Assembly (NCBI RefSeq): GCF_000452705.1
Contig: NZ_CP007014.1
Location: 1,302,001-1,366,000 of the forward strand
Direction of reading: 5' to 3'
DNA from: Pseudomonas syringae CC1557
GTDB lineage: Bacteria; Pseudomonadota; Gammaproteobacteria; Pseudomonadales; Pseudomonadaceae
Length of the DNA: 64,000 nt
Position 1 is the stretch's first letter. The number at the start of each line of letters is the position of its first letter. Below the pieces are notes generated by a model that saw only the letters and a program-made list of their open reading frames with translations, was not told the DNA's origin and searched no databases. This document shows positions 47,758 through 56,287 of this stretch, piece by piece. The translations under genes were made by a program, and so were the position numbers.

Positions 47758-49191
47758 TTGAACACCCTCGCACGGACGCTGACCACCCTGCTGCTCACCT
47801 GCCTGCCACTGCTTGCCCATGCCAGCAATGCCGAGACCCTGATCGCCCGCCACGACTGGCATCAGGCGGCCCGTGCCGTCCTGCTTGAGGCCGGCCAGGA
47901 GAAAAATATCGATTCATCACTGCCGCTGGTCCAGGCCAGGGCCGGTTTTGTCGATGACGCCCTCAAGACCATCGCCGGTCTTTATGCTGGCTCGCAGCCC
48001 TATCGGCTGGTGGAAGTGGCAGAGCTGCCACAGGTAAGCGCGGCGCGCCGTGAAGCGTTGCTGGGTCAGGCGCTGGACATTGCCCGGCAACAGGCCGAGC
48101 GCGACAGCACCGCCAGCACCGGGGCCTTCATGTGGCTGGCACTGCACTACTGCGGCGCGGGCGACGAAACTCAGGCCCGTGCCTTGCTTGCTTTGGCGCT
48201 GGAGTATGCGCACAAGCTCGACAGTTACGACCGGATGATCTACGCGATGCAGCGCAGCCCGCAGCATACCCGCAGTTGGATGATCAGCCCGGTGACCCAG
48301 GCCCTTGCGCGCGAGCGGGAAAATGCCGCCTTCAACTGGCTCGGCCTGGCCGAGCTGGCCTTGAAAATGGGCGACAAGACCCAAGCTCTGGGTTTTATCG
48401 ACCAAGGGATCGAGGCCACCGGTCAACTGCGCGACTCGCGCAAAGGCTACGTCCTCAGCCAGCTCAACCTGCTGGCGCTCAAGGCCGGCAGAGCCTCGCT
48501 GCCAGAGCCCTTGACGCCCTATCTGAACATGACCCGCCTGGCTATCACTGGCGTCCCGGACCAAGCCTATGCGCTGCTCGCCGCCGCGCCCCAGGACGGC
48601 AATACCCATTACGGCGCCCGCCTGTGGCCAAAGCTCATCAAGGATGCCAGCGAGCGTAATGACCTGCCCACCGCGCGCTATTTAGCTGAACGCCCGATCA
48701 AGCAATCTGCGCTGGAACAGGCCAGCGCCTGGCAGCAGGTGGCTCAACTGCAGTGGCAAGCCCACCAAGACTTCAGCGCCAGCTACCGGCAGGCATTCCA
48801 GGCCCTGGAACCCGCCGCCGGCACGCCGCGCAGCCTTGAAGACATCAGCACCCTGGTCAAGCTTCTGGACCTGGCCCGGCAAGCGGGCCTGAAACAGCCC
48901 GAGCCAGCACTGCTGCCCCAAGCGGTGGCCATGATCGACCATCTGCCGGCCGACCGCCCCTCTGACCGGATCAAGGCACGGTTGCAGTTGCTGCCCTGGC
49001 TATGGCGCCAAGGGACAAGGGATCTGGCCACAACCCAGGCGCTGACGGCATACCGTGACCTGAGCGGTTACCGCGACTCTTCGGCCGCCACCCGCGCCGA
49101 GTTGCTGACCGAGATGGGGGTGGTGTTCAGTGAGGTAGCGGCGCTCTCGCCCGGCGTCAGGACACCAGCGCCCGCTCCCGCAAGGCCATGA
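47758..49191 (+). CDS. Periplasmic helical-repeat protein of unknown function
   Basis: A 477-residue protein starting with TTG at 47758 and a signal peptide (MNTLARTLTTLLLTCLPLLA, cleavage after HAS). The rest is almost entirely alpha-helical and alanine/leucine-rich, with TPR-like spacing (for example FNWLGLAELALKMGDKTQAL), suggesting a solenoid scaffold. No catalytic motif was seen. It is high in GC, unlike the following island, and is bracketed by two miniature inverted-repeat elements (47561-47718 and 49394-49517), so it may have arrived or been kept as a mobile fragment. CTTCGGAG lies about nine bases upstream of the TTG. Confidence 0.7.
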   Translation: MNTLARTLTTLLLTCLPLLAHASNAETLIARHDWHQAARAVLLEAGQEKNIDSSLPLVQARAGFVDDALKTIAGLYAGSQPYRLVEVAELPQVSAARREALLGQALDIARQQAERDSTASTGAFMWLALHYCGAGDETQARALLALALEYAHKLDSYDRMIYAMQRSPQHTRSWMISPVTQALARERENAAFNWLGLAELALKMGDKTQALGFIDQGIEATGQLRDSRKGYVLSQLNLLALKAGRASLPEPLTPYLNMTRLAITGVPDQAYALLAAAPQDGNTHYGARLWPKLIKDASERNDLPTARYLAERPIKQSALEQASAWQQVAQLQWQAHQDFSASYRQAFQALEPAAGTPRSLEDISTLVKLLDLARQAGLKQPEPALLPQAVAMIDHLPADRPSDRIKARLQLLPWLWRQGTRDLATTQALTAYRDLSGYRDSSAATRAELLTEMGVVFSEVAALSPGVRTPAPAPARP

Positions 49192-49410
49192 TGTCGCGCT
49201 CAGGCCCAGGCAAGGCTGCTCCGGGATGGCCAGGGTGACTTCGGAGTTGGCCGGCAGGTCCAGCGACGTCACCAGAAAACGGCCCGTGTCGTAGGGGAAA
49301 CCCTCGCCGCCCGCCCACATCTGCTTGGCCCCTTGGGCCACCAGCACGATGCTCGGCGGCACCAGGCATATCACCGGCGGTGCGACTTCGTCGGTAACCG
49401 TCCGGCCAAG
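49190..49410 (-). pseudogene. Remnant of an AraC-family regulator (N-terminal domain)
   Basis: On the minus strand the frame reads PPSIVLVAQGAKQMWAGGEG, then FPYDTGRFLVTSLDLPANSE and PEQPCLGLS, the pattern of the AraC_N (YqhC-like) cupin domain. There is no valid start, the frame breaks near 49200, and the DNA-binding domain is missing. It is cut on one side by the inverted-repeat element at 49394 and on the other by the end of the helical-repeat gene. Confidence 0.75.
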
Positions 49411-49517
49411 TCATTTACCCAACCCCGCAAAGACAAGACATGGTGTCCACTTAAATTTAGGTGGACACCATCGCCTCAAGCGACGGTGTCAGGAAGGTGT
49501 GTTGGCCGGACGGTTAC
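49394..49517. mobile_element. IS66-like miniature element with perfect 16-bp inverted repeats
   Basis: GTAACCGTCCGGCCAA (49394-49409) and its exact reverse complement TTGGCCGGACGGTTAC (49502-49517) bound 124 bp without an ORF. The ends resemble IS66-family termini (GTAAGCG-type). Inside lies a second strong inverted repeat, TGGTGTCCAC/GTGGACACCA (49441-49470). No 8-bp target duplication was found. Confidence 0.72.
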
Positions 49518-49681
49518 AGAGGTTATGCAGCCCGTTACGTCCCGCCAATACAATGCGGCGTAAATGCCTGGCCATCCTCCAACCTTGGTTTCGGGCAATA
49601 GATCGTCGATACCCTATCATCGCCGCATAACGTCTTAGGCAAATATTGCCTTAGCTAAACCTCTGCGAGTGGTACCCACTT
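49518..49681. other. Left border of the accessory island
   Basis: Non-coding as far as can be seen. A perfect small hairpin AGGCAA-ATA-TTGCCT (49637-49651) lies about 31 bp past the stop of the following minus-strand gene and may act as a weak terminator. Confidence 0.4.
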
Positions 49682-50668
49682 CTAGTTTGGTCCTTTAGCA
49701 ATCCTAACCAGCTGCCCTGCGCCTTCGTCTAGTAGCACTAGGTCAAGGTGATCAAACGACCAGACAAATTTTGACTTGGCTGGAATGTTACCTTCGCTGT
49801 AAAGCGTCTTAGCAAATTCAAAGTCCACCAGGCTCTTTTCGTAATGCTTTATCCTCCGGATATAATCGAAAGCCATGTTAACAATCGCCACTGGTGCACA
49901 GGATCCAGTCACCCCCATGCCAGCCATGCCACCGATATAGGTCTCACCTGGCAAACGTCCTTGAGAGAGTCTTTTCTCGTGTGCAGCCCATAGGCTGCGT
50001 CTCTCCAAGGTCATTTCTCCGTTGTCATCATGTTCAAATGCATCGTGAGTGAAGAGCCCAATGACCTCAAACTCTTCCCTGCTTACCAGCGCAAAGAGAA
50101 CATCGTCTGTGCGTTTATAGTGCCCTGCTGGTTCTTTTGCCAAGCCCAGATGGAAATGATGAAATCCCATAATATTCAGCAGAAAATCTTTGTCTGCCCA
50201 CAACCCCTTCGGGTGATTTCGGTCAGCGGGTGTAAACCCTTCAGATTTTGCAGACAGAGACAGATAATGGGTTAGATCGCCTCCTGATCTCACTGCATCG
50301 AGAAATGCTTCGATGTTTGGTCTGAGGGCTGCAGCTCTAGAGTCGAAGTTTAGGATGTCAGCTTGTTTGACGCGACGAGGCCTACTCCCAACCAGCCTTA
50401 CCTTCCAGTTGAGAAAAACAACCAGTAAATCAGTGAGATTCATTGCCTGAAGTGCCAGCAGGGTTGTTTTGTTATTAGGGAATCTGGGAATAGCCTCTAT
50501 CAAATCTTTCTTCAGTCTTCTGAGGCGCTTTGATTCAGTTTCTCTCTGATCCATCAGTTTTACATCCAGGCTAATTTTAAGAGATTTTTGGGACTCGTTG
50601 TTTATGGATGACGATATTCGATTATGCTTAGAAGGGCGATTCCTCTCCAAAGAGAATCTTAATCGCAT
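49682..50668 (-). CDS. Unknown protein with HxFHLG...H motif, third gene of the GHKL operon
   Basis: A 328-residue protein if the ATG at 50668 is used; this has AAGGA eight bases upstream and overlaps the preceding gene by 41 bp. An internal ATG at 50554 (290 residues) is the alternative. The N-terminal half is charged and helical; the C-terminal half carries GFHHFHLGLA, then RTDDVLFALVSREEFEVIGL and FTHDAFE, a spacing of conserved histidines and an arginine that suggests a metal site or a small nuclease/toxin-like fold. I do not recognise the family. It is the last gene of a three-gene operon with a PRTase-like protein and a GHKL ATPase, and would be the most likely effector or accessory of that system. 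Confidence 0.7.
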   Translation of the reverse strand: MRLRFSLERNRPSKHNRISSSINNESQKSLKISLDVKLMDQRETESKRLRRLKKDLIEAIPRFPNNKTTLLALQAMNLTDLLVVFLNWKVRLVGSRPRRVKQADILNFDSRAAALRPNIEAFLDAVRSGGDLTHYLSLSAKSEGFTPADRNHPKGLWADKDFLLNIMGFHHFHLGLAKEPAGHYKRTDDVLFALVSREEFEVIGLFTHDAFEHDDNGEMTLERRSLWAAHEKRLSQGRLPGETYIGGMAGMGVTGSCAPVAIVNMAFDYIRRIKHYEKSLVDFEFAKTLYSEGNIPAKSKFVWSFDHLDLVLLDEGAGQLVRIAKGPN

Positions 50669-52850
50669 CGGTGTGGTCCTTGAGAGCTATTTTGATATTG
50701 TTTCGAAGCTTCTCACCCACCTCTTTGTGAAGCCGGATTTTACCAATGGCTAGTGCAGTGATGAACTCCATGGAGGCATCACCCCGCTCAAACCCATGGC
50801 CCCGAACAACGCGCAGGATGATGTCGGCCATAGATGCGCTGTGAGTTTCATGGGCGCTGTAATCAAGCTCGGTGGGCAGCGCAGCTCTGAGAAACGCTCC
50901 TTGGATGATCCCGTCGTCGTAGCGAGAGAAGATCTCGGGAGAGAGCAGTACCTGTTGAAGCTCACCCGACTCCAATCGTTTAGATTGATCAATTTTGGCG
51001 CTTTCGCGGGCGTTCTGCAGAATCCACAGAATCGTCAGGAAGATATCAGTGCACGCGGCCACCGTGACATCGCTGTCCCCACTCACAAACGCGAAGCCTT
51101 TTGTCAGCTTCATTTGTCCAGGCTGATAGCTGCTCGGCCAGAATGCATCGTTTGAAAGTCCCTCTGTAGTCGATTTATCGAAAGCCTGGATGCGTGCTTT
51201 CATGACATCCGATACGTCTGCTTCTTCAAAAGTGAGCAAGCGGCTAAGTAGCTTATGTTCTTGGTGCCAGTGGTTGTTGCAAGCCAAGCTAGAGGCCGGG
51301 ATCTCGATGAAGGGTTTGAACACGTATTTTCGACTGCCTTTTGGCGGCTGCGTGAGGTTCGAAGCAAGCTCTGCCATCAATTCATACGAACGGCCTAAGA
51401 GAGCGCCTACAAGGTAAACCCGTGTGCCGGACTCTTGGGTAGACCTGAGGCGGCGACTGATGCTCAGGAGCAATGTGCCTCGTTCTGCAGCAGCGGCAAC
51501 GATGATCACCGACCCGTTGAATCTGGTCTTAGGATCGAAGGCTGAAGCGCTTACTACCTCACATTTAAGACCCTTGGCCTCAAGGAAGGCCAAGGCGTCC
51601 ATGGCCATCTTCTTACTGGCACCATCGTTGTCATGGATGATGAGCGACGTTGAGGCAGGAGACTCCTCCAAGAGCATTTTCTTGAACCACTTTTCGAAAT
51701 CTCCAGTACGGACAAGTTTGTCCTTGTCTACTTGGACAGTTCTGTAGCGTTCTCTTTCGGGAATTTGGCTGAAGCACGTGAACAAACCTTTGCCCATGAA
51801 CGAGAAGAACTTGGTTTGAAGCCCTTCTGGCAGATGCCCCATACCAATGTTCAGCACCCGGGTTTCGGTGTGCTGTGCAATAAATCGTTCGCCATGGATG
51901 CGAATAAGCTTACGACCGTCGGTTGACTCACTCTCGGTTACAGATTCGAAATCCTCAGGTTTCTCAATAGCATGGAGTACGGTGCACGAATCAGATTGTT
52001 TGATGAACGACAGAAAAGTTGCGACTCGGGTGGGTGGAGCGCCGTTGACCTTAACCCACTCCTTGGCGAGTCCACAGTTGGTGGATGCCGAGATCAGGCA
52101 TAGTGATGCGGCAGCATCGACCAGGCTACCGTCGTTCAAACCATCGTGTGAGTGAAATGACTTGATGCTGAAGATCGTTTGGTTGCCGAATTTCGTTTGG
52201 AACAGCTGGATTGAGAGTGCCACTGGCAGGAACGCCATCGTGTCCAGGTAAATTGTCTCAGGCTCACGCATGCCGTCGCCGGAGGCATCTTTGATCACTT
52301 TGAGGCAGCAGAACGCCAAGAAGTGTGAGTGCAGCATTTCAGTAAGCAGGTTCTCCGCGCGGATGAAATAGTTGGAAGCGCGTGAGGAGGGTTTAGAGAA
52401 CAAGAAGCCCGCCGGTGCTTTTGTCAACACAGCTGTACATTTGACGAGCTTCCGCATTCCAGCTTGGACAAAATTCTCGGTGGCTCGGGTGATGAGTTTG
52501 CCGATGCCTTTGTCGGCGCCGGCGACTTTTACGTACTTTGAGATTTCTCCGTGCTCGTTGAAAAAGGAGAATCCATAAGATGGTGTCCCGCCGTTGGAGC
52601 GTCGCTCCAGAGCAATCGCTACAGCAGACGACTTGTCAGCACACTGTTCCTTGATCCATGCTCGATGACAATCGGGCACTAAGAAAGTTACATGATCCGG
52701 TAGGATGTAGTCGTTTAGCCTATTTTGCAGGGCTTCGGTGATATGAGCATCTGTGATTCGTTCTGGCCCGATGAAAAAAACCACCACGTGCGCTGGTTCA
52801 GCGGCAGGGGAAGGCGTCAGGGTCACTTCAAAATCGAACAAGTCAGGCAT
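50628..52850 (-). CDS. Large protein with degenerate phosphoribosyltransferase-like regions
   Basis: A 740-residue cytosolic protein. Around residues 140-285 the order of segments resembles an orotate phosphoribosyltransferase: GFLFSKPSSRASNYFIRAEN in place of the usual sGr.SpYyf start, then TIYLDTMAFLPVALSIQLF, and LCLISASTNCGLAKEWVKVN where the PRPP loop (vDDvitTGgs) would be. The acidic pair of the loop is replaced, so catalysis is doubtful. A second segment, SVIIVAAAAERGTLLLSISR (about residues 450-490), looks similar. The C-terminal third is unrecognised. The stop of the GHKL gene is two bases from its start, and the third gene overlaps its end, so the three are translated together. The PRTase assignment is mine, by eye, and needs a profile search. 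Confidence 0.6.
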   Translation of the reverse strand: MPDLFDFEVTLTPSPAAEPAHVVVFFIGPERITDAHITEALQNRLNDYILPDHVTFLVPDCHRAWIKEQCADKSSAVAIALERRSNGGTPSYGFSFFNEHGEISKYVKVAGADKGIGKLITRATENFVQAGMRKLVKCTAVLTKAPAGFLFSKPSSRASNYFIRAENLLTEMLHSHFLAFCCLKVIKDASGDGMREPETIYLDTMAFLPVALSIQLFQTKFGNQTIFSIKSFHSHDGLNDGSLVDAAASLCLISASTNCGLAKEWVKVNGAPPTRVATFLSFIKQSDSCTVLHAIEKPEDFESVTESESTDGRKLIRIHGERFIAQHTETRVLNIGMGHLPEGLQTKFFSFMGKGLFTCFSQIPERERYRTVQVDKDKLVRTGDFEKWFKKMLLEESPASTSLIIHDNDGASKKMAMDALAFLEAKGLKCEVVSASAFDPKTRFNGSVIIVAAAAERGTLLLSISRRLRSTQESGTRVYLVGALLGRSYELMAELASNLTQPPKGSRKYVFKPFIEIPASSLACNNHWHQEHKLLSRLLTFEEADVSDVMKARIQAFDKSTTEGLSNDAFWPSSYQPGQMKLTKGFAFVSGDSDVTVAACTDIFLTILWILQNARESAKIDQSKRLESGELQQVLLSPEIFSRYDDGIIQGAFLRAALPTELDYSAHETHSASMADIILRVVRGHGFERGDASMEFITALAIGKIRLHKEVGEKLRNNIKIALKDHTDAIKILFGEESPF

Positions 52851-52851
52851 C

Positions 52852-54009
52852 TCAGTTCACCGGAATGCAGATGGTGAATATAGTGCCTTCAGCTGCAACC
52901 AGCTCACGGTCACCGCTCCAATTTTTGGGGTTAAACTCTACAACTTGGTCTTGGCCTTGAAATGCCTGATACAGGCAAACCCTTCCAGTGCGGAGACGTA
53001 CGTATGCCTTCAACTTGTTCAGCGCCTGGACTGCATTGTGCAGGCCCATACCAGAGGTCACGGAAGCTTTGGTCGTGACATGTTTTTTGAAGCATTCCAA
53101 GGTTGCCTCGAGCTCCACTGCCAAGGGGAGATCGTTGAGAGCCTCGACGGGAACGCCTTGTTTAGCCGAGAGCCAGCGTCGTGCTAGGCCTGGGCCGCTG
53201 TCGATGACTGAGATCTCAATGAATTCGAGATAATCCGCGTCCTTAAGCATGTTTCTTATCACGAACAGGGCAAACTGCGGCTCCTTGTCCGAAACCAAAT
53301 GGATGTCTTCCTTCTTGATCCTCCCGGATTTTACTGAAGTGCCTCTGAGACCCTTCTTGTACTTCACTCCATGCACATCCGTGACTGAGTGCTGATCTGC
53401 GTTGGCGATCAGTTCGGCAAGCACACTGCCCAGAGCAGGTAGACCGCCCTTATAAAGTGATCTCTTGTCCTGCTTGCTATGCATCAGCGCGGATGACATT
53501 TCCAAGAGGCTTGCGAATGAGGAGTGGGAGTGAATCTGAGGGTTCGTCGCTCCGTAGTAGAAGGGCTTGATGAACTCCATCTTCGCGAAATTAATGCTGA
53601 AGAGGTTAATGGCGGTAGGGCGCGCTCCTCGTTCGCTAGAGGTGTTACGAAGGTCGCCGTCGTACATTGCTTCGATCAAGGGCCTGATCACAGTAAGCGC
53701 TGCGCGCTTTTCTATCGTTTCATGCGCCTCGGTCTCGATGCGAGAAGACATAATTAAAGCCGCGAGACCAGCGGCAGTCTGGCCGAGTTGCATAATCCGA
53801 TCAGGAGCGCTATCAGCACCCGCATACAGGTGTAAGACGCTTTGCTCATGCGCGCGGGCCCAACTGATCACCAACTGGGCAAGCGCCGCATCAACCCCAA
53901 ATAAGCCGCCGTGACTCATGGTTTTTGGGAGACGCAGGGACGAATCCTCTTGGCAAAGCGGATATAGGTCTTCGATTTCGTATGTATTCAGATTCTTTGC
54001 GATTTTCAT
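52852..54009 (-). CDS. Stand-alone GHKL (HATPase) protein, first gene of the operon
   Basis: A 385-residue protein with a C-terminal GHKL ATP-binding fold: N-box ELIANADQHS (about 199-208), G1 box SVIDSGPGLARR (about 266-277), and G2 box GMGLHNAVQAL (about 319-329). No kinase dimerisation/phosphoacceptor, topoisomerase or MutL domain is evident; the N-terminal about 180 residues are unrecognised and helical. Such solitary GHKL ATPases usually act as ATP-gated switches. GAGG lies five bases before the ATG. It is the first gene of the minus-strand trio, separated by 292 bp from the ABC-3C operon upstream. Confidence 0.8.
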   Translation of the reverse strand: MKIAKNLNTYEIEDLYPLCQEDSSLRLPKTMSHGGLFGVDAALAQLVISWARAHEQSVLHLYAGADSAPDRIMQLGQTAAGLAALIMSSRIETEAHETIEKRAALTVIRPLIEAMYDGDLRNTSSERGARPTAINLFSINFAKMEFIKPFYYGATNPQIHSHSSFASLLEMSSALMHSKQDKRSLYKGGLPALGSVLAELIANADQHSVTDVHGVKYKKGLRGTSVKSGRIKKEDIHLVSDKEPQFALFVIRNMLKDADYLEFIEISVIDSGPGLARRWLSAKQGVPVEALNDLPLAVELEATLECFKKHVTTKASVTSGMGLHNAVQALNKLKAYVRLRTGRVCLYQAFQGQDQVVEFNPKNWSGDRELVAAEGTIFTICIPVN

Positions 54010-54301
54010 CAGCGCCTCAAACAGTCCGTCGTACGAGTGCTGAACCAGATTTCTGGATACACCCAGTCAAATCATATCGCCAGCCTCATTGGAGCGATAG
54101 GCGATTTAGGCTTCAGCCGGCCTTAATACTTGGGATTAGATCACGCCTGCCCCAGCGTAATCAGAATCTCCAGGACGCTGCTAGGAATGCCTGGATCCAG
54201 AAGGATGCGGCTCGCTCCCTTCAGGGCCGCTTTACACCTTCTCAATTCAAAATTTGCGCACCCGTGTAAACGAGCATGCTCTAACCAATGGTCTTCCGGC
54301 T
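54010..54301. promoter_or_regulatory. Gap between the two island operons
   Basis: 292 bp with no supported gene; it should contain the promoter of the GHKL operon. A 68-codon ORF crossing it on the minus strand (54347-54141) overlaps the end of the DUF3732 gene and has no ribosome site or recognisable content. Confidence 0.45.
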
Positions 54302-56287
54302 TCAACCCTCGAAGCGTGGCGGCACTAGTTTTTCTCCATCCCGCCACTCCTCGGCCAAGCTCACACCTTCAATGCCCTCCCAAACTTCGCTGCCTGCGTG
54401 GTCGAGGACAATGATTTGTAGGCGGCCTTTAGCTTTCTTGACTCCTCTGGCAAGTACACTAAACACCTTACGAACTGCATCGCGATCTTCATCGTCAAGG
54501 ATAGGTTCAATGTCACCGCCGTCGTCGACGGCTTGTTCTCTGCGTACCGCACTTTTAACGGGGAAGTAGACCTGGCTAGGCTGGTCGAAGATCAACAGAT
54601 GGGGAACCGAGTGATCCGGTTTCTTTAAGAAATAGAGTTGGAGTGCGAGCAGCATGGCGATGTGATACGCCAGCCAGTTGGCTCCGCTCCCTACCTCCCA
54701 AAGGAAATCGTCGCGCCCGTCATGTCTTACCTTGATTGCCAGGTCAGCGATGGACAGAGTGATCTTCGCGTCGGCCCACTCCGCATCAAGGTGGGGAGTG
54801 ATCAGCGCGCAGATCTTGCTGATCTCTTCTAGGATTTGCGTAGTTTTCAGTTTTACTGTCCCGTCCGAGACTTGGGGCTCCAACAACGTGATGCGCTCCT
54901 CAAGAGCTTTCACTCTCTCTGTGAGCGTCGAGTCTTTGAGTGCCTCCGTGTAGGTCTTGATGGACTGCTGCATGCTGCCCAGAAACTGGTCGATTTCGGT
55001 CATGCGCAATGAGTGTTTGGTGATAAGTTCGTCGCGGGTTTCGATGCCTTTAATCTCTGTCCTGATAGCAGTTAGCGTATCGCTGTCCTGACGGATGAGG
55101 TTTCGAATCCGAACGATTTCGCTCTCAACAGATGCCGACACTTTTGGTGTCGAACTGGCCACTTTCTCAATCTCCTTTAGGGCATTGCACAGTTCAGTGA
55201 GCTGGCTTGATGGAGTAAGAGTGGGAAACACCAGGGGATTCGTGTCCGAGCTATTATCAGCGAGTTCTTTGAGCCATGTAGACAGAGAGAGGCGCTGCCC
55301 GATTTTTTCAAGCGAAGAGGAATAATGTTTCGCCTCAGCTTTAATTTCCTTGAGATCTTCCAGCTTTTGCTTGGCGATGAAGATATTGTCACCAATTAGC
55401 GTCTCGCGCTCCCGCAGCACTGTGAGAACTTCTGATGATGACTCGGCAGCAGCGGGGGTAATGACAGCATCACGGGACGATTTTTGGGCGATTCCCTTCA
55501 ACTGCATAAGAAGATCTGACCAGTCACGCTGGGGCTGGACGGTTGCGTCCACTAATCCGTATTCCCGGGAGCGGTAAAACCAGACGTTCGCTTCAGCTTT
55601 CCACTGCTTCGACACCGTTTCAATCGCCGTTAGCTCGCCTTGCAGCGTTTTGAGCTGTTTCCTTAGCTCTTTAAGCTCCCAGACAACTACTAATAACTTT
55701 GAGTCGATTGCCCCAAGAATGAACGGGAAAATACTTTTCAGCTTTTCACGGTTACCATAGCTATCCGCCTTGTAAAAAAGGACGTCAGGGTTCGCTACGA
55801 TATTCTGGGGTTGGAAAGTAAATGCCATCAAATCGCGAAAGCTTGGTCGATTTTTGAAGCCGAACTCAGCCGGGTCATCGCCGAAGCCGAGGTTGGGCAA
55901 GCCTGACAATCGATTGAAAATTTCCTTCACGTTGTCACGATTGGTGTTTTTGCTGTCAATCGCTTCAGGAATTTCGATTGAATGCCCCTCAATGACGAAC
56001 ATGTCATCTGTGGAGCGTTGGTTACCAGGTTCAATTCTGGCGAGAAGCTTTTGACCCTCGTCAGTGTCAATGAGGATCCCGAACCACTTACAGGTCTTAC
56101 GGATGGTACCTACCGGGATGGCACAGCGCTCGGAGCCTAGGCAATAATCGATTATAGGGATGACCGCTGACTTGCCTGCTTTTGACGAGCCGCTGATGAT
56201 GTTGACCTTACCCGGCTCGAACTCAAGTTCTCTATAGGCTCCGCCGTTTTTTGGCCAAAGGATGAGCTTGCGAATTTGTAGTTTCAT
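54302..56287 (-). CDS. DUF3732 SMC-like ATPase of an ABC-three-component system
   Basis: A 661-residue ABC/SMC-type ATPase. The N-terminal lobe has Walker A GSSKAGKS (33-40) directly after FEPGKVNIIS, and FTFQPQNIVANPDVLFYK (Q-loop region). A long coiled-coil arm spans about 205-480. The C-terminal lobe has a signature-like EVGSGANWLAYH, Walker B HLLIFDQPSQVYFP (about 565; Asp-Gln instead of Asp-Glu), and the LQIIVLDHAG H-loop. This is the pattern of DUF3732 proteins, the ATPase component of ABC-3C conflict systems. The start overlaps the stop of the middle-component gene (TAATG). It is probably the sensor or motor that licenses the effector encoded two genes upstream. Confidence 0.9.
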   Translation of the reverse strand: MKLQIRKLILWPKNGGAYRELEFEPGKVNIISGSSKAGKSAVIPIIDYCLGSERCAIPVGTIRKTCKWFGILIDTDEGQKLLARIEPGNQRSTDDMFVIEGHSIEIPEAIDSKNTNRDNVKEIFNRLSGLPNLGFGDDPAEFGFKNRPSFRDLMAFTFQPQNIVANPDVLFYKADSYGNREKLKSIFPFILGAIDSKLLVVVWELKELRKQLKTLQGELTAIETVSKQWKAEANVWFYRSREYGLVDATVQPQRDWSDLLMQLKGIAQKSSRDAVITPAAAESSSEVLTVLRERETLIGDNIFIAKQKLEDLKEIKAEAKHYSSSLEKIGQRLSLSTWLKELADNSSDTNPLVFPTLTPSSQLTELCNALKEIEKVASSTPKVSASVESEIVRIRNLIRQDSDTLTAIRTEIKGIETRDELITKHSLRMTEIDQFLGSMQQSIKTYTEALKDSTLTERVKALEERITLLEPQVSDGTVKLKTTQILEEISKICALITPHLDAEWADAKITLSIADLAIKVRHDGRDDFLWEVGSGANWLAYHIAMLLALQLYFLKKPDHSVPHLLIFDQPSQVYFPVKSAVRREQAVDDGGDIEPILDDEDRDAVRKVFSVLARGVKKAKGRLQIIVLDHAGSEVWEGIEGVSLAEEWRDGEKLVPPRFEG

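Noticed and set aside
54141..54347. Minus-strand 68-codon ORF after the DUF3732 gene
   Set aside because: Overlaps the end of the ATPase gene, lacks a ribosome site and has no domain.
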